From Pegoplata infirma (Eukaryota; Arthropoda; Insecta; Diptera; Anthomyiidae), in contig OY992537.1 of assembly GCA_963921195.1 (NCBI GenBank), forward strand, positions 202,764,581 through 202,828,580: DNA of 64,000 nucleotides, given 5' to 3'. The position numbers were made by a program, and so were the translations under genes. The notes below the pieces were generated by a model. The model worked only from the letters and a program-made list of their open reading frames with translations, was not told the origin of the DNA and did not search any database. Below are positions 46,516 to 58,397 of this stretch, one piece after another (the first letter of the stretch is position 1; every line of letters begins with the position of its first letter).

Positions 46516-47755
46516 GCCATGAAGAGGTTAAATATACCAAAAATCCCACAACTGCCCTGCATTCAACTCTAGAGGGCGAACCACTTTTAGTGGAGAGAAG
46601 AAAGGGCTTAAGTTTCTTTGGAAAAAATGTTTGGGAGGAAAAAATGTTTGGGGAAAAATTAATGGGGGTCGATCTTACATTTTACCACACTATGGGCGAC
46701 TGAGGGGCAGTTTTTTTTTTGTGTTTTTGCCCCATCTTGTTCAACTTAGACTTAGATCATTGGAGGGGCAGCTGACGGTCATTCCCTCGGGGGTGCGGCA
46801 GCTGAAGATCATAAAAGTTTTAGTTTCTATATAATGAGTTGAAATTTTTACTTTTTTGCATTTTCGCACCCACAAAAAAAAAACCTAACTATATTTTTGG
46901 ACACAACTTCCTGAAAAATACTTCATAAATTTTCCTACAATTTAGTAAAACTGTAGCAAAAATCTTTAGTTAATGTACTGCTAAATAGTTGATAGTTTGG
47001 AATTCCTTAATACATGAAAAAAATTCTTACCGCCAAAGAAAATTTTACCCAAAAAATTATTTTTGGACAAATTTCTATTCTTTAGTTTTAGGAAGTAGTT
47101 TTCTGCCAATTAGTTCATCATATTAATCTTCTTTAATTTGAGGAAGTTTCTTCCATTATATTTGGGAATTTTTCATAATTTCAAAAAATCTAAAATTGTG
47201 ATGTCGGGAAAACTACACACAAAAAATTATTGGCTAAAAATTTTCAATTAAATCTATTGATCAAAAAATTTTAAATGAGTCAAAATAAAAGAGTCAAATG
47301 TCTTGATTAAAATTTTTGTTATTTTCTCTAACTGCCAGATTTTTTTTTTTCGCTTTAATTTATTTGAATAGGTTAAGTCAAAAATATACAAAATATTCGG
47401 GTTTTACTTTTTTTTATTGTTGGCAACATATTGGAAAGCAAAAAAGATGAATTTTTTGATAATTTTGTCTTAAGCTTACAATTCATTTGTTAAATCAATC
47501 ATTATTTTGATTGACTATAAATAAAAAATGTATCAAAAATATACCGTTTTTCCTCCTCCCCTTTGACCCGCTAAATGTGAGATTGGGCAGCTATAAAAAA
47601 ACAGGTAACTCGTATTTTGCTCCCATCTTTCTTATATGCAAGTTTCAGGACAATCGGTGGGTGCCCTGTGAAAGGCCTTCCTTGTTAGTCCCATACAAGA
47701 ACTATGAACGATATTCAGATAAATGTGTCAATTGTCAAGATAATTAAGCAAATAT
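46516..47755. other. Mixed unclassified sequence
   Basis: 46560-46810 is less AT-rich (GGCAGCTGACGGTCATTCCC) but gives no recognisable protein. 47560-47700 is a diverged relative of the fold-back arms at 1240 and 2900 (CAATCGGTGGGTGCCCTGTG, GGCCTTCCTTGTTAGTC). No gene. Confidence 0.45.
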
Positions 47756-50407
47756 AAAAACATTTTTTTGACTGTCAACATTTTTTGAGTGTGACATTTC
47801 AATAAAAAAAAAAAAAAATATGTGTACATTTTTTTTGAGTGTAACATTTTTTTTGAGTGTAAAAATTTTTTGCAGTGTACAATTTCTTTGAGTAACAAGA
47901 TTACTTTGTAAAATATTTTTGTTGTATATATATTCGATTAGAGTTTTATTCTAGTTCGAGGCCCAAAAATATTTCTATTTATGATATTGTCATAATAGAG
48001 TATTTTTAATTTATTGCTTTAAAAAAGTTACTATCTCATAGTATGTCTGTACTGATCAGTTTCATCCCCACTAAAGGAATCTTCAGCAGACTTTAGAGAA
48101 TCATCGTTGGTCAATCAAACATCAAACCAGACATAATATTTGATATATTTCCCAAGTTATATGAGAAGTACTTATTATGAAGGTCCGAAATCTGTTTTCC
48201 AACAAAAATAACTCTTTTAAAGCAAAAATTGTATATATTAAATCACCGTCGGTAACTATTAATATATGTGTTGCTGTTATTTTACAATAACAACAGTGCC
48301 TAACCAAACAATAGTGTTGGTAGGATAAGTCGTACTAAACTTTGTGTTAAATGTTGTTTTTTTATTTTTAGTACCAAAAGGTACATAAAAATAAAATGTA
48401 TTTATTCGGCCTTTATATATGTATATATATTCGATTAGAGTTTTATTCTAGTTCGAGGCCCAAAAATATTTCTATTTATGATATTGTCATAATAGAGTAT
48501 TTTTAATTTATTGCTTTAAAAAAGTTACTATCTCATAGTATGTCTGTACTGATCAGTTTCATCCCCACTAAAGGAATCTTCAGCAGACTTTAGAGAATCA
48601 TCGTTGGTCAATCAAACATCAAACCAGACATAATATTTGATATATTTCCCAAGTTATATGAGAAGTACTTATTATGAAGGTCCGAAATCTGTTTTCCAAC
48701 AAAAATAACTCTTTTAAAGCAAAAATTGTATATATTAAATCACCGTCGGTAACTATTAATATATGTGTTGCTGTTATTTTACAATAACAACAGTGCCTAA
48801 CCAAACAATAGTGTTGGTAGGATAAGTCGTACTAAACTTTGTGTTAAATGTTGTTTTTTTATTTTTAGTACCAAAAGGTACATAAAAATAAAATGTATTT
48901 ATTCGGCCTTTATATATGTATATATATTCGATTAGAGTTTTATTCTAGTTCGAGGCCCAAAAATATTTCTATTTATGATATTGTCATAATAGAGTATTTT
49001 TAATTTATTGCTTTAAAAAAGTTACTATCTCATAGTATGTCTGTACTGATCAGTTTCATCCCCACTAAAGGAATCTTCAGCAGACTTTAGAGAATCATCG
49101 TTGGTCAATCAAACATCAAACCAGACATAATATTTGATATATTTCCCAAGTTATATGAGAAGTACTTATTATGAAGGTCCGAAATCTGTTTTCCAACAAA
49201 AATAACTCTTTTAAAGCAAAAATTGTATATATTAAATCACCGTCGGTAACTATTAATATATGTGTTGCTGTTATTTTACAATAACAACAGTGCCTAACCA
49301 AACAATAGTGTTGGTAGGATAAGTCGTACTAAACTTTGTGTTAAATGTTGTTTTTTTATTTTTAGTACCAAAAGGTACATAAAAATAAAATGTATTTATT
49401 CGGCCTTTATATATGTATATATATTCGATTAGAGTTTTATTCTAGTTCGAGGCCCAAAAATATTTCTATTTATGATATTGTCATAATAGAGTATTTTTAA
49501 TTTATTGCTTTAAAAAAGTTACTATCTCATAGTATGTCTGTACTGATCAGTTTCATCCCCACTAAAGGAATCTTCAGCAGACTTTAGAGAATCATCGTTG
49601 GTCAATCAAACATCAAACCAGACATAATATTTGATATATTTCCCAAGTTATATGAGAAGTACTTATTATGAAGGTCCGAAATCTGTTTTCCAACAAAAAT
49701 AACTCTTTTAAAGCAAAAATTGTATATATTAAATCACCGTCGGTAACTATTAATATATGTGTTGCTGTTATTTTACAATAACAACAGTGCCTAACCAAAC
49801 AATAGTGTTGGTAGGATAAGTCGTACTAAACTTTGTGTTAAATGTTGTTTTTTTATTTTTAGTACCAAAAGGTACATAAAAATAAAATGTATTTATTCGG
49901 CCTTTATATATGTATATATATTCGATTAGAGTTTTATTCTAGTTCGAGGCCCAAAAATATTTCTATTTATGATATTGTCATAATAGAGTATTTTTAATTT
50001 ATTGCTTTAAAAAAGTTACTATCTCATAGTATGTCTGTACTGATCAGTTTCATCCCCACTAAAGGAATCTTCAGCAGACTTTAGAGAATCATCGTTGGTC
50101 AATCAAACATCAAACCAGACATAATATTTGATATATTTCCCAAGTTATATGAGAAGTACTTATTATGAAGGTCCGAAATCTGTTTTCCAACAAAAATAAC
50201 TCTTTTAAAGCAAAAATTGTATATATTAAATCACCGTCGGTAACTATTAATATATGTGTTGCTGTTATTTTACAATAACAACAGTGCCTAACCAAACAAT
50301 AGTGTTGGTAGGATAAGTCGTACTAAACTTTGTGTTAAATGTTGTTTTTTTATTTTTAGTACCAAAAGGTACATAAAAATAAAATGTATTTATTCGGCCT
50401 TTATATA

Positions 50408-52445
50408 TGGGGCATTCCATGCCAAATCACTCACTTTTAGGCCCAACCCCTTTCGATTAATTTTATTTTTGGATATGTTTTAGTACGTATTAAATGCAAC
50501 TTGCAGCCAAATTTTCAGCCTTTTATACCAAGGTGGTGTTGAGTAATCAATTTTTCAAAATGGCGATTTTTTCCAAAAAATGAAAAAATTTAAATTTTCA
50601 ATCAATTTTGACCAGTAAAAAATATAGATATTTTAAAAAAAGTTGGACAACGTTTTGTTGGTATTTAAATGTAGTTTTAGAAAAAAAATGTGAAAAAATT
50701 ATTCGAAGTAATTATCACTTATTTTTTGACGTTTAAAAATTAAAATCGACTTTTTGAAAAAGTCCGAAACCTTCGATTTTTTTGTTAAAAACTATAAGAA
50801 TTCTACTCTAAATTATGCAACTTTTAAGCCATAACTCGAGATGTGATCACAATTCTTTCTATTTTTTTTTTAATTTTTAAAATTGCACCTTTTATGTTTT
50901 GGCTCTGATTTATTTTATATGGAGCTCCAAAAAAAAAAAAAAATGGTAGATACTGACCCTAACTTACCCTAAATATATTCATTTGGAGGTAAATATACGT
51001 CTCACAAAAATTTGGGACGATCGGACATGTGTAAGGCGCTTAGCATGGTCCTTGAAGTTTAAAAAACGGATTACAAGGAAAAATATGAATTTTTTTCTGT
51101 TTTCGCAATTTCTTTGGTATTTTAAGTTAAGTTTTAATTCAAGTGATTACAGAATTATGATGTGGAGTAAAATGCCTTTCTAATAAGGTACTAAAAACTA
51201 AAATCGGTTGAAAATCAGCCATGTTATTACAACTTCCCCAGGCATCTAGCGTGTGCCATACAACTTGATTAAAAAATACGAGGCCCTTTTTTTAAATTTA
51301 TTGAAATTTTCTACTGTAATAACATTTTTTCATTATTCATGTTTCAGTGAAATATTTTTTTGACTTTTCCAAATTTTAAAACAAAAAAAAATTTTTTTTT
51401 TTTAAAATAGAGATTTCAAAATGGTGTGGAAAATGCAGGCATTTTTAGCACTAATTTAAAAAATGTTAGCAAAACACAATATGAAAAATACTTGTCATCT
51501 AATAACATTTGAACTTGAAGAATAAAAAAATGTTATTACAGTAGAAAATTTCAATGAATTTCAAAAATCGGATTGTATTGATTAATCAAGTTGTCTGCCA
51601 CACGTTAGATGCCTGGGGAAGTTGTAATAACTTGGCTGATTTTAAACCGATTTCGGTTTTTATGACCTTAATAGAGAGAAATTTTACTCTACATTTCAAT
51701 TCTGTAACCATTTGAATTCAAAATTAACTTAAAATACCAAAAAAATTAAGAAAACAGAAAAAAATGCATATTTTCCCTTGTAATCCGATTTTCAAACTTC
51801 AAAGCCGATGCGGCACGCCTTACCCATGTCCGATCATCCTAAAATTTTCTGAGACGTATTTTTACACCCAAGTTAATATATCTAGGGGAAGTTACGGTCA
51901 ATATTTACCAAATTATTTTTTTTGGAGCACCATATAAAATAAACCAGAGTCAAAAAAAAAAAAAGTGCAATTTTCAAAATTTGAATAAAAATAGAACGAA
52001 TTACGATCACATCTCGAATTATGACTTAAAAGTTGCGTAATTTAGAGTAGAATTTTTTGACATTTTTAAAAAAAAATCGAAGGTTTCGGACTTTTTCAAA
52101 AAGTCGATTTTAATTTTTAAACGTCAAAAAATAAGTGATAATTACTTCGAATAATTTTTTCACATTTTTTTTCTAAAACTACATTTAAATACCAACAAAA
52201 CGTTGTCCAACTTTTTTTAAAATATCTATATTTTTTACTGGTCAAAATTGATTGAAAATTTAAATTTTTTCATTTTTTGGAAAAAATCGCCATTTTGAAA
52301 AATTGATTACTCAACACCACCTTAGTATAAATGGCTGAAAATTTGGCTGCAAGTTGCATTTAATACGTACTAAAACATATCCAAAAATAAAATTAATCGA
52401 AGGGGGTCGGGCCTAAAAGTGAGTGATTTGGCATGGAATGCCCCA
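50408..52445. mobile_element. 2-kb palindromic element, TGGGGCATTCC termini, inserted in the satellite
   Basis: The ends TGGGGCATTCCATGCCAAAT and ATTTGGCATGGAATGCCCCA are inverted; arms continue through CAACTTGCAGCCAAATTTTC and GGTGTTGAGTAATCAATTTT to inner parts such as GATGCCTGGGGAAGTTGTAA. The target TTATATATGTATATA is known from intact satellite junctions: the duplication is TA (or ATAT, depending on where the terminus is set). No transposase. Truncated relatives are at 22744 and 40877. Confidence 0.8.
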
Positions 52446-52877
52446 TATGTATATATATTCGATTAGAGTTTTATTCTAGTTCGAGGCCCAAAAATATTTC
52501 TATTTATGATATTGTCATAATAGAGTATTTTTAATTTATTGCTTTAAAAAAGTTACTATCTCATAGTATGTCTGTACTGATCAGTTTCATCCCCACTAAA
52601 GGAATCTTCAGCAGACTTTAGAGAATCATCGTTGGTCAATCAAACATCAAACCAGACATAATATTTGATATATTTCCCAAGTTATATGAGAAGTACTTAT
52701 TATGAAGGTCCGAAATCTGTTTTCCAACAAAAATAACTCTTTTAAAGCAAAAATTGTATATATTAAATCACCGTCGGTAACTATTAATATATGTGTTGCT
52801 GTTATTTTACAATAACAACAGTGCCTAACCAAACAATAGTGTTGGTAGGATAAGTCGTACTAAACTTTGTGTTAAAT

Positions 52878-53373
52878 GTTGTTTTTTTATTTTTAGTACC
52901 AAAAGGTACATAAAAATAAAATGTATTTATTCGGCCTTTATATATGTATATATATTCGATTAGAGTTTTATTCTAGTTCGAGGCCCAAAAATATTTCTAT
53001 TTATGATATTGTCATAATAGAGTATTTTTAATTTATTGCTTTAAAAAAGTTACTATCTCATAGTATGTCTGTACTGATCAGTTTCATCCCCACTAAAGGA
53101 ATCTTCAGCAGACTTTAGAGAATCATCGTTGGTCAATCAAACATGAAGATTCCTTTAGTGGGGATGAAACTGATCAGTACAGACATACTATGAGATAGTA
53201 ACTTTTTTAAAGCAATAAATTAAAAATACTCTATTATGACAATATCATAAATAGAAATATTTTTGGGCCTCGAACTAGAATAAAACTCTAATCGAATATA
53301 TATACATATATAAAGGCCGAATAAATACATTTTATTTTTATGTACCTTTTGGTACTAAAAATAAAAAAACAAC
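52878..53373. repeat. Terminal inverted turn of the satellite array
   Basis: 53145-53373 is the reverse complement of 52878-53106, leaving a loop of about 38 bases. The array therefore ends in a 229-bp-arm hairpin that breaks at GTTG, the same four bases found at the insertion site. Confidence 0.8.
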
Positions 53374-54183
53374 ATATTTTTGTTGTTTTATACCGACATA
53401 TACATATGTAATGCAAAAAAAACTATTTCACATTTTCCCTGTTTTTATTTTACCAACCTCTTCCTTAAAAACCAAAAACAACCCAACATTCAATCATATA
53501 TGTCCCACCTTTTTTATTTTTTTTCAAAAATACTTACTATACACCGTTACATACAGTTACAAAAACAATAACAACACAATAACAAATATTTACTTGTCTA
53601 ACAACTAAACTGCACGCCACGGCAAGAAAACTAACAACAACAAGTTTTAAAAAAACTGGTATTTCACCATGCTGTTAAAACTTGTTTAACGAGTTTTCAA
53701 CAGTTTAAGGTGAAACCAATATGAAATTTAGGGCTTTACTGAAACTCAAAACCAAGCAGGTTTGGGGAACGACAAATATATATGCTAAGCTTCAGCACCC
53801 TCAGAATTGTCTTTGGAAAGTTAGAGTGGTTTTAATCTCGTAAATTCGTAAAATACCCTTGCCGAAATTTACTCTTTTGCTCATAACTTTTGAACCACTT
53901 GACCGATTTCGCTGGATTGCAATACCAACCTGACCCGGTAAATGGTCAACATATATGTCAAACTTCAGGAGCCTCCGTAAAGTCTTTCAAAAGTTAGCGT
54001 GTTTTCAACGGACAGACAGACAGACAGACGGACGGACGGACGGACGGACATCGCTAGATCGACTTAAAATCGATCAAGGATCATGAATATATATACTTTA
54101 TGGGGTCCTAGACCAATATTTCGATGTGTTACAAACGGAATGACAAACTTATATATACCCTCTATCACTAGAGTGGAGGGTAT

Positions 54184-54430
54184 AAAAAAAAATATTGATA
54201 AAAAAAAAAAATATTGATGAAACAAAAAAATATTGATGACAAAAAATATTGAGGACTAAACTATTGATAAAAAAAAAAAATATTGATGAAAAAAAAAAAT
54301 ATTGATGGATAAAAAATATTGATGAAACAAAAAATTATGATGAAAAAAAATATTGATGTAAAAAAATATTGATGAAAAAAAATTTGATAAAAAAAAAAAA
54401 ATGGATGAAAAAAAATTATTGATCAAAAAA
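54184..54430. repeat. A-rich microsatellite
   Basis: AATATTGATGAAAAAAA units start immediately after GGGTATAAAA of the fold-back repeat. Confidence 0.85.
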
Positions 54431-56278
54431 ATGTAAAATGTAAAAAAAAATTAAAAAAAAAAACATTGTCTGGGGCGTTTGGGGGGGGGGGGGGTGCTGG
54501 GGGACTTTTTGAACACCTTTTCATCGCGATAAATATACCAAATGTTTCATTTATCTAACAAAAATACAAAAAACATGTAAAAAAGTGTATTTTTTCAGAG
54601 GTTGGTTTAGTTCTTCAAGGGGGAACTTTTTTCCCCCTGGCCCGATTTTGCCCATTCGCGAACTCAACCTGACTATGAACATGAGACATATTTATGCCAA
54701 ACTTCAGGAGTCTAGCTGTTTTATTTTGGTTTGGTGTTATCTACAGACAGACGGACGGACGGACAGACGGACGGATGGACAGACGGACGGACGGACAGAC
54801 GGACATTCACAGAATGTCTTAGAATCGATCATGGATCAATAATATATATACTTTATGGGGTCTCCGACCAATATTTCGATACGTTAGAAATGGAATGACA
54901 AAGTGAGTATTAGAGGTGTCCTTAAAAACGAAAATCACCTTTTTATACCTGGTAGGGTCCTATATTGTTCTTTAGTATCTAAAAATGAGTGAGCCAAAAT
55001 TTGGGGACAATCAGCTAAAAATAACTCGTGCCGAAAATGGATTGAAGTTTTGGGACATTCTTATAAGAACGAAAAACTCGTTTTTTCTAGTTTTTGGAAA
55101 AACATTGGTATTTAATATTTTTTCTTAAATTTTTTGTGAAATAATATGAAAATGGTACTAAATAACCTTTTCAAAACGACTAATAAAATTAAAATCGGAT
55201 GAAAAATAAGCATTTTACGCATACATGCCCCAGACCATTGTATGGTTTTTAGAGCCAGAATTTAAAAATTTTCAAAATTTTTAGGCAAAAAAATAGTAAA
55301 AATAAAAATTTTATTTTACTTTATGATCAAATTGCAAACATGTTTAAGATTAAAAATAGCACATATGGTAGTCAAGCTTTTTTTTTATTTGGCGCGGGTA
55401 GTGATAAAATTTCCGCGGATTCCAAATAAAATGCGTTTTTCTACAATAATTAAGCAAATTTTTGAAAATTTGTGCTCTATTGTGCGGATCGAAGTGTAAA
55501 ACGTAAATTCTGTAACTTTTGAGAAATCGGATATATGCAGATATTTTGTATTATAGAAATGTATAACGTCTCAAATTTCTCATTTCACCTCGACGAAAAG
55601 GCGTTAAAGATGCCCGAATTCTCAAAAAATTTACAGAATTTATGTATTTCACTTCGTATAACACAATACAGAAAATTGTTTCCCATATTTGCTAAATTAT
55701 TTTAGAAAAACTCATTTTCTTTGGAATCCGCGGAAATTATATCACTACCCACGCCAAATGAAAAAAAAGTTAGACTACCATATCTGTTAGTTTTTATCTA
55801 TAACATGTATGTAATATAATTATAAAGTAAAATTTAATTTTTTTTATTTTTTTGCCTAAAAATTTTGAAAATTTTCAAATTTTGTCTTTAAAAACCATGC
55901 AATGGTCTGGGGCATGTATGCGTAAAATGCTTATTTTTCATTCGATTTGAATTTTTTTAAGCTTTTTGGAAAGGTAATTTATTACCATTTTCATATTACT
56001 TAACAAAAAAATTAACAAAAAATAGCATATACCAATATTTTTCAAAAAACTAGAAAAAACTTGTTTTTTCATCAGATAAGAGTGTCCCAAAACTTCAATC
56101 CATTTTCGGCACGAGTTATTTTTATCCGATTGTCTCCAAATTTTGGCTCACTCATTTTAAGATACAAAACTACAATTTAGGACCCTACCACGTATTAAAA
56201 AGTGATTTTGAAAAATTGCCTTAGTCGTTAGGACACCTTTAGTGAGTATACCCCTATACTGTGTTTGGAGGGTATAAA
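54431..56278 (+). repeat. Type A dispersed repeat, copy 4, split by a hAT-like palindrome
   Basis: Middle and 3' parts match (GTTGGTTTAGTTCTTCAAGG, GACGGACGGACAGACGGACG, ACTTTATGGGGTCTCCGACC); it breaks at AAAGTGAGTAT (54910) and resumes GTGAGTATACCCCTATACTG, ending TTGGAGGGTATAAAA. A run of 14 G lies near 54481. The 5' module is missing. Confidence 0.75.
54911..56241. mobile_element. Palindromic non-autonomous hAT-like element (1331 bp)
   Basis: The ends TAGAGGTGTCC and (reverse-complemented) TAAAGGTGTCC fit YARNG. The 8-mer GTGAGTAT is duplicated at 54903-54910 and 56242-56249, and other type A copies show it once at this site. Arms match through GAGTGAGCCAAAATTTGG, AAATGGATTGAAGTTTTGGG and CATACATGCCCCAGACCATT to a centre near 55570. 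No transposase. Confidence 0.85.
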
Positions 56279-56520
56279 AATGTTGATGAAAGAAAAAATA
56301 TTGATAAAAAAAAAAAAAAATATTGAGGAAAAAAAATATTGATGAAAAAAAAAAATATTAATGAAAAAATATTGATAAAAAGAAAAAAAATATTGATGAA
56401 AAAAAAATATTGAGGAAAAAAATATTGACGAAAAATAAATATTGATGAAAAAAAAAATATTGAGGAAAAAAAATATTGATGAAAAAAAAAAATATTGATG
56501 AAAAAAAAAAATATTGATGC
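56278..56520. repeat. A-rich microsatellite
   Basis: Follows GGGTATAAAA and leads into the CAGCTG repeat. Confidence 0.85.
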
Positions 56521-56757
56521 AAAATAGTTATGTTACGTTTTATTCACCAGCTGGTGAATATTTGTTTTATTCCCCACGAGGTGAATTATTATCCAAGTTA
56601 CAAACCCAAGTTACAAAAATTTTTGGTTTTAAGAAAATAAAAATAGTAATTCCAATTTTCTTTTTTCTTAATCGTTAGCTTATATAGTCAAACTGAAGTG
56701 GCGTCCTGCAACTTTTTTAAAATTAGACACCAGCCTAAAAACATTATCATGTTAAAA
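56521..56757 (+). repeat. CAGCTG dispersed repeat, copy 3 (uninterrupted)
   Basis: Complete copy with TTATTCACCAGCTGGTGAA and CCCCACGAGGTGAATTATTA; the empty-site reference for the LINE insertion at 31454. Confidence 0.85.
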
Positions 56758-56847
56758 ATAAATGCACAATGTCGTAGATCGCTGAGTTTTGTTAACTAGT
56801 GTAATCATTTTACATTGTCAATTTTATTTACAGCAGTTTTATTGAAA

Positions 56848-57449
56848 AACAAGTAAAAAAGTTAAATTCGGCCTTGCCGAATGTAGTGATACCCTCCACA
56901 ATTTCAAAAAGATTATTGCAAACAACTTTATTTAAAAGGAAATTACTTTTGAAAAAAAATTCCGCGAAAAAAATTTTGGTAAAAAAAAATCCGCGATTTT
57001 ATTCTTTTTTTGTCAAAAAATATATTAGTATTTGTTTAAATACCATTTTGTGTTCAATTATGTTCACATATGTCAACCAGAAGCCGAATTAAAGCATTTT
57101 GTATTTTTAGGTTATGTTGAATGTACTGAAATTTTTGAGGTGTGCTTACATTTTCGTTCATAACTTTTGAACCGCTGAACCGATATCGCTCAACTGCAAT
57201 ACTAAACTTCTCGGGAGAACTTCCAATAAATGTGTTAAGTTTCAGTCATCTCTGTGCAATATTTTGTCCGTGAGAGCATTTTCCACAGACAGACGGACAG
57301 ACGGACATCGCTAGAATGTCTTAAAATCGATCGGGCATCATGAATATATATACTTTATGGGGTCCCAGACCGATATTTCGATGAGTCACAAACGGAATGA
57401 CAAACTTATATATACCCTCTATCACTAACAATAAGTGGAGGGTATAAAA
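56848..57449 (+). repeat. Type B dispersed repeat, copy 4 (intact, ~600 bp)
   Basis: 5' AAAAACAAGTAAAAAAGTTA, hairpin TTCGGC-CTT-GCCGAA, ATACCCTCCACAATTTC; middle TTATGTTGAATGTACTGAAA, TTGAACCGCTGAACCGATAT; 3' CAGACAGACGGACAGACGGA, ACTTTATGGGGTCCCAGACC, CTATCACTAACAATAAGTGG, end AGGGTATAAAA. Reference copy for the interrupted ones. Confidence 0.85.
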
Positions 57450-58390
57450 AAATAATATTTTTTGTTCCACAAATCAAATTAATCACTTCATTATTTTAAT
57501 TTCCAACCAAGTAACTGATTTCTAAGTCATTGTGAACACATTAATTAAATTACAATTATCCACTTTATTATCACCTAAATAACCCATCCATGAGTATGCA
57601 TTAAACATATTTTTCCTGTGTCTTTTGAATGCTTAAAATTCCTTTTAACCTCCCATTATACACACAATTATGAATTACTAGTAACTGTCTGTGCGGATTT
57701 CACCATGATTGTTCACATTGGTTTGTCTGTTAATTCTACGGTCTAGAGAGTTTATACATTTGTCTGTCAGTTTTGACTTTGTGTCTGCCATAATCAACAT
57801 ATTAAACCATTTTGCTATATCACTTACAATTATTATTATTATTCATTTTAATGAGTGGTATTTTGTAGAAGTGTGGTAAAAATATTCAAAGAATTTCATT
57901 TTCAATTTAATTTACCTGGTTTTAGAAAATAGCTTTAATTAAGAAAGTGGTGATTGGGGAATTTTTGAAAATGGTGATTTTAAGTTTTAAATTATGACAA
58001 GGAGTTGGAAAAATCTTTGGATAACTGAGAGTATTATAGACATTTAAATAGTTAAGTGTAAGATTAAATTTAAAATTTTATGTTTTTATAGTTAAAAAAC
58101 AAATTAAGCTTTTTAAATTATATAAAAAAATGTTCTTTTTCAATTTTTTTAATAACTTCTGTTTCATGGGTTCAAGCTGTTTTTCTGTTTTTATTTTTTT
58201 TTTGAATTTGTGGCTTTTAACAGTGGGTTGTTCATATTTGTTTTATCATTGACTTTGATCTTGATGTCGTGTTTATTTTTTGTGTAAAACCTTCTGCACT
58301 TGTGTTTTTTTTTTTTTAAATTTCACCTTATCAAAGAGACCATTAATGAAAAACAGTTGGTGCTGGGTACAAATGACTAGAGCGCGAGTA
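57450..58390. other. AT-rich sequence, no repeat signature
   Basis: No gene recognised. Candidate host unique DNA. Confidence 0.45.
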
Positions 58391-58397
58391 AAAAATA

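Larger units (their letters stand above)
47925..53373 (-). repeat. 497-bp satellite: five complete units, an insertion, one more unit, then a partial inverted unit
   Basis: Units start at 47925, 48422, 48919, 49416 and 49913 (spacing exactly 497) and after the insertion at 52450 and 52947. By eye the units look identical, and each gives the same 61-residue frame (MVRHCC..) on the minus strand, which has no recognisable family. The last forward unit stops at about 53144 and the array then turns around. Internal landmarks are CTAGTTCGAGGCCC, AGTACCAAAAGGTACAT and the hairpin GCTGTTATTTTACAATAACA. It could be a satellite or tandem copies of an LTR-like or MITE unit. Confidence 0.85.
47756..54186 (+). 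mobile_element. Fold-back repeat, copy 4, split by satellite DNA
   Basis: The left piece 47756-47924 (TTTTTTGAGTGTGACATTTC to TTTGTAAAATATTTTTGTTG) and the right piece 53374-54186 (ATATTTTTGTTGTTTTATAC to GTGGAGGGTATAAAA) are joined in the copy at 16020-17093. The intervening 5.4 kb is the 497-bp satellite plus its own insertion. ATATTTTTGTTG is present on both sides of the gap but only once in the uninterrupted copy. Confidence 0.75.

Noticed and set aside
47950..47970. Possible tRNA B-box (CTAGTTCGAGGCCC) making the 497-bp unit a SINE
   Set aside because: No matching A-box at the right distance and no cloverleaf visible.
48122..52832. Six identical 61-residue frames MVRHCC..
   Set aside because: Copies of one chance frame in the 497-bp satellite. 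No recognisable family.
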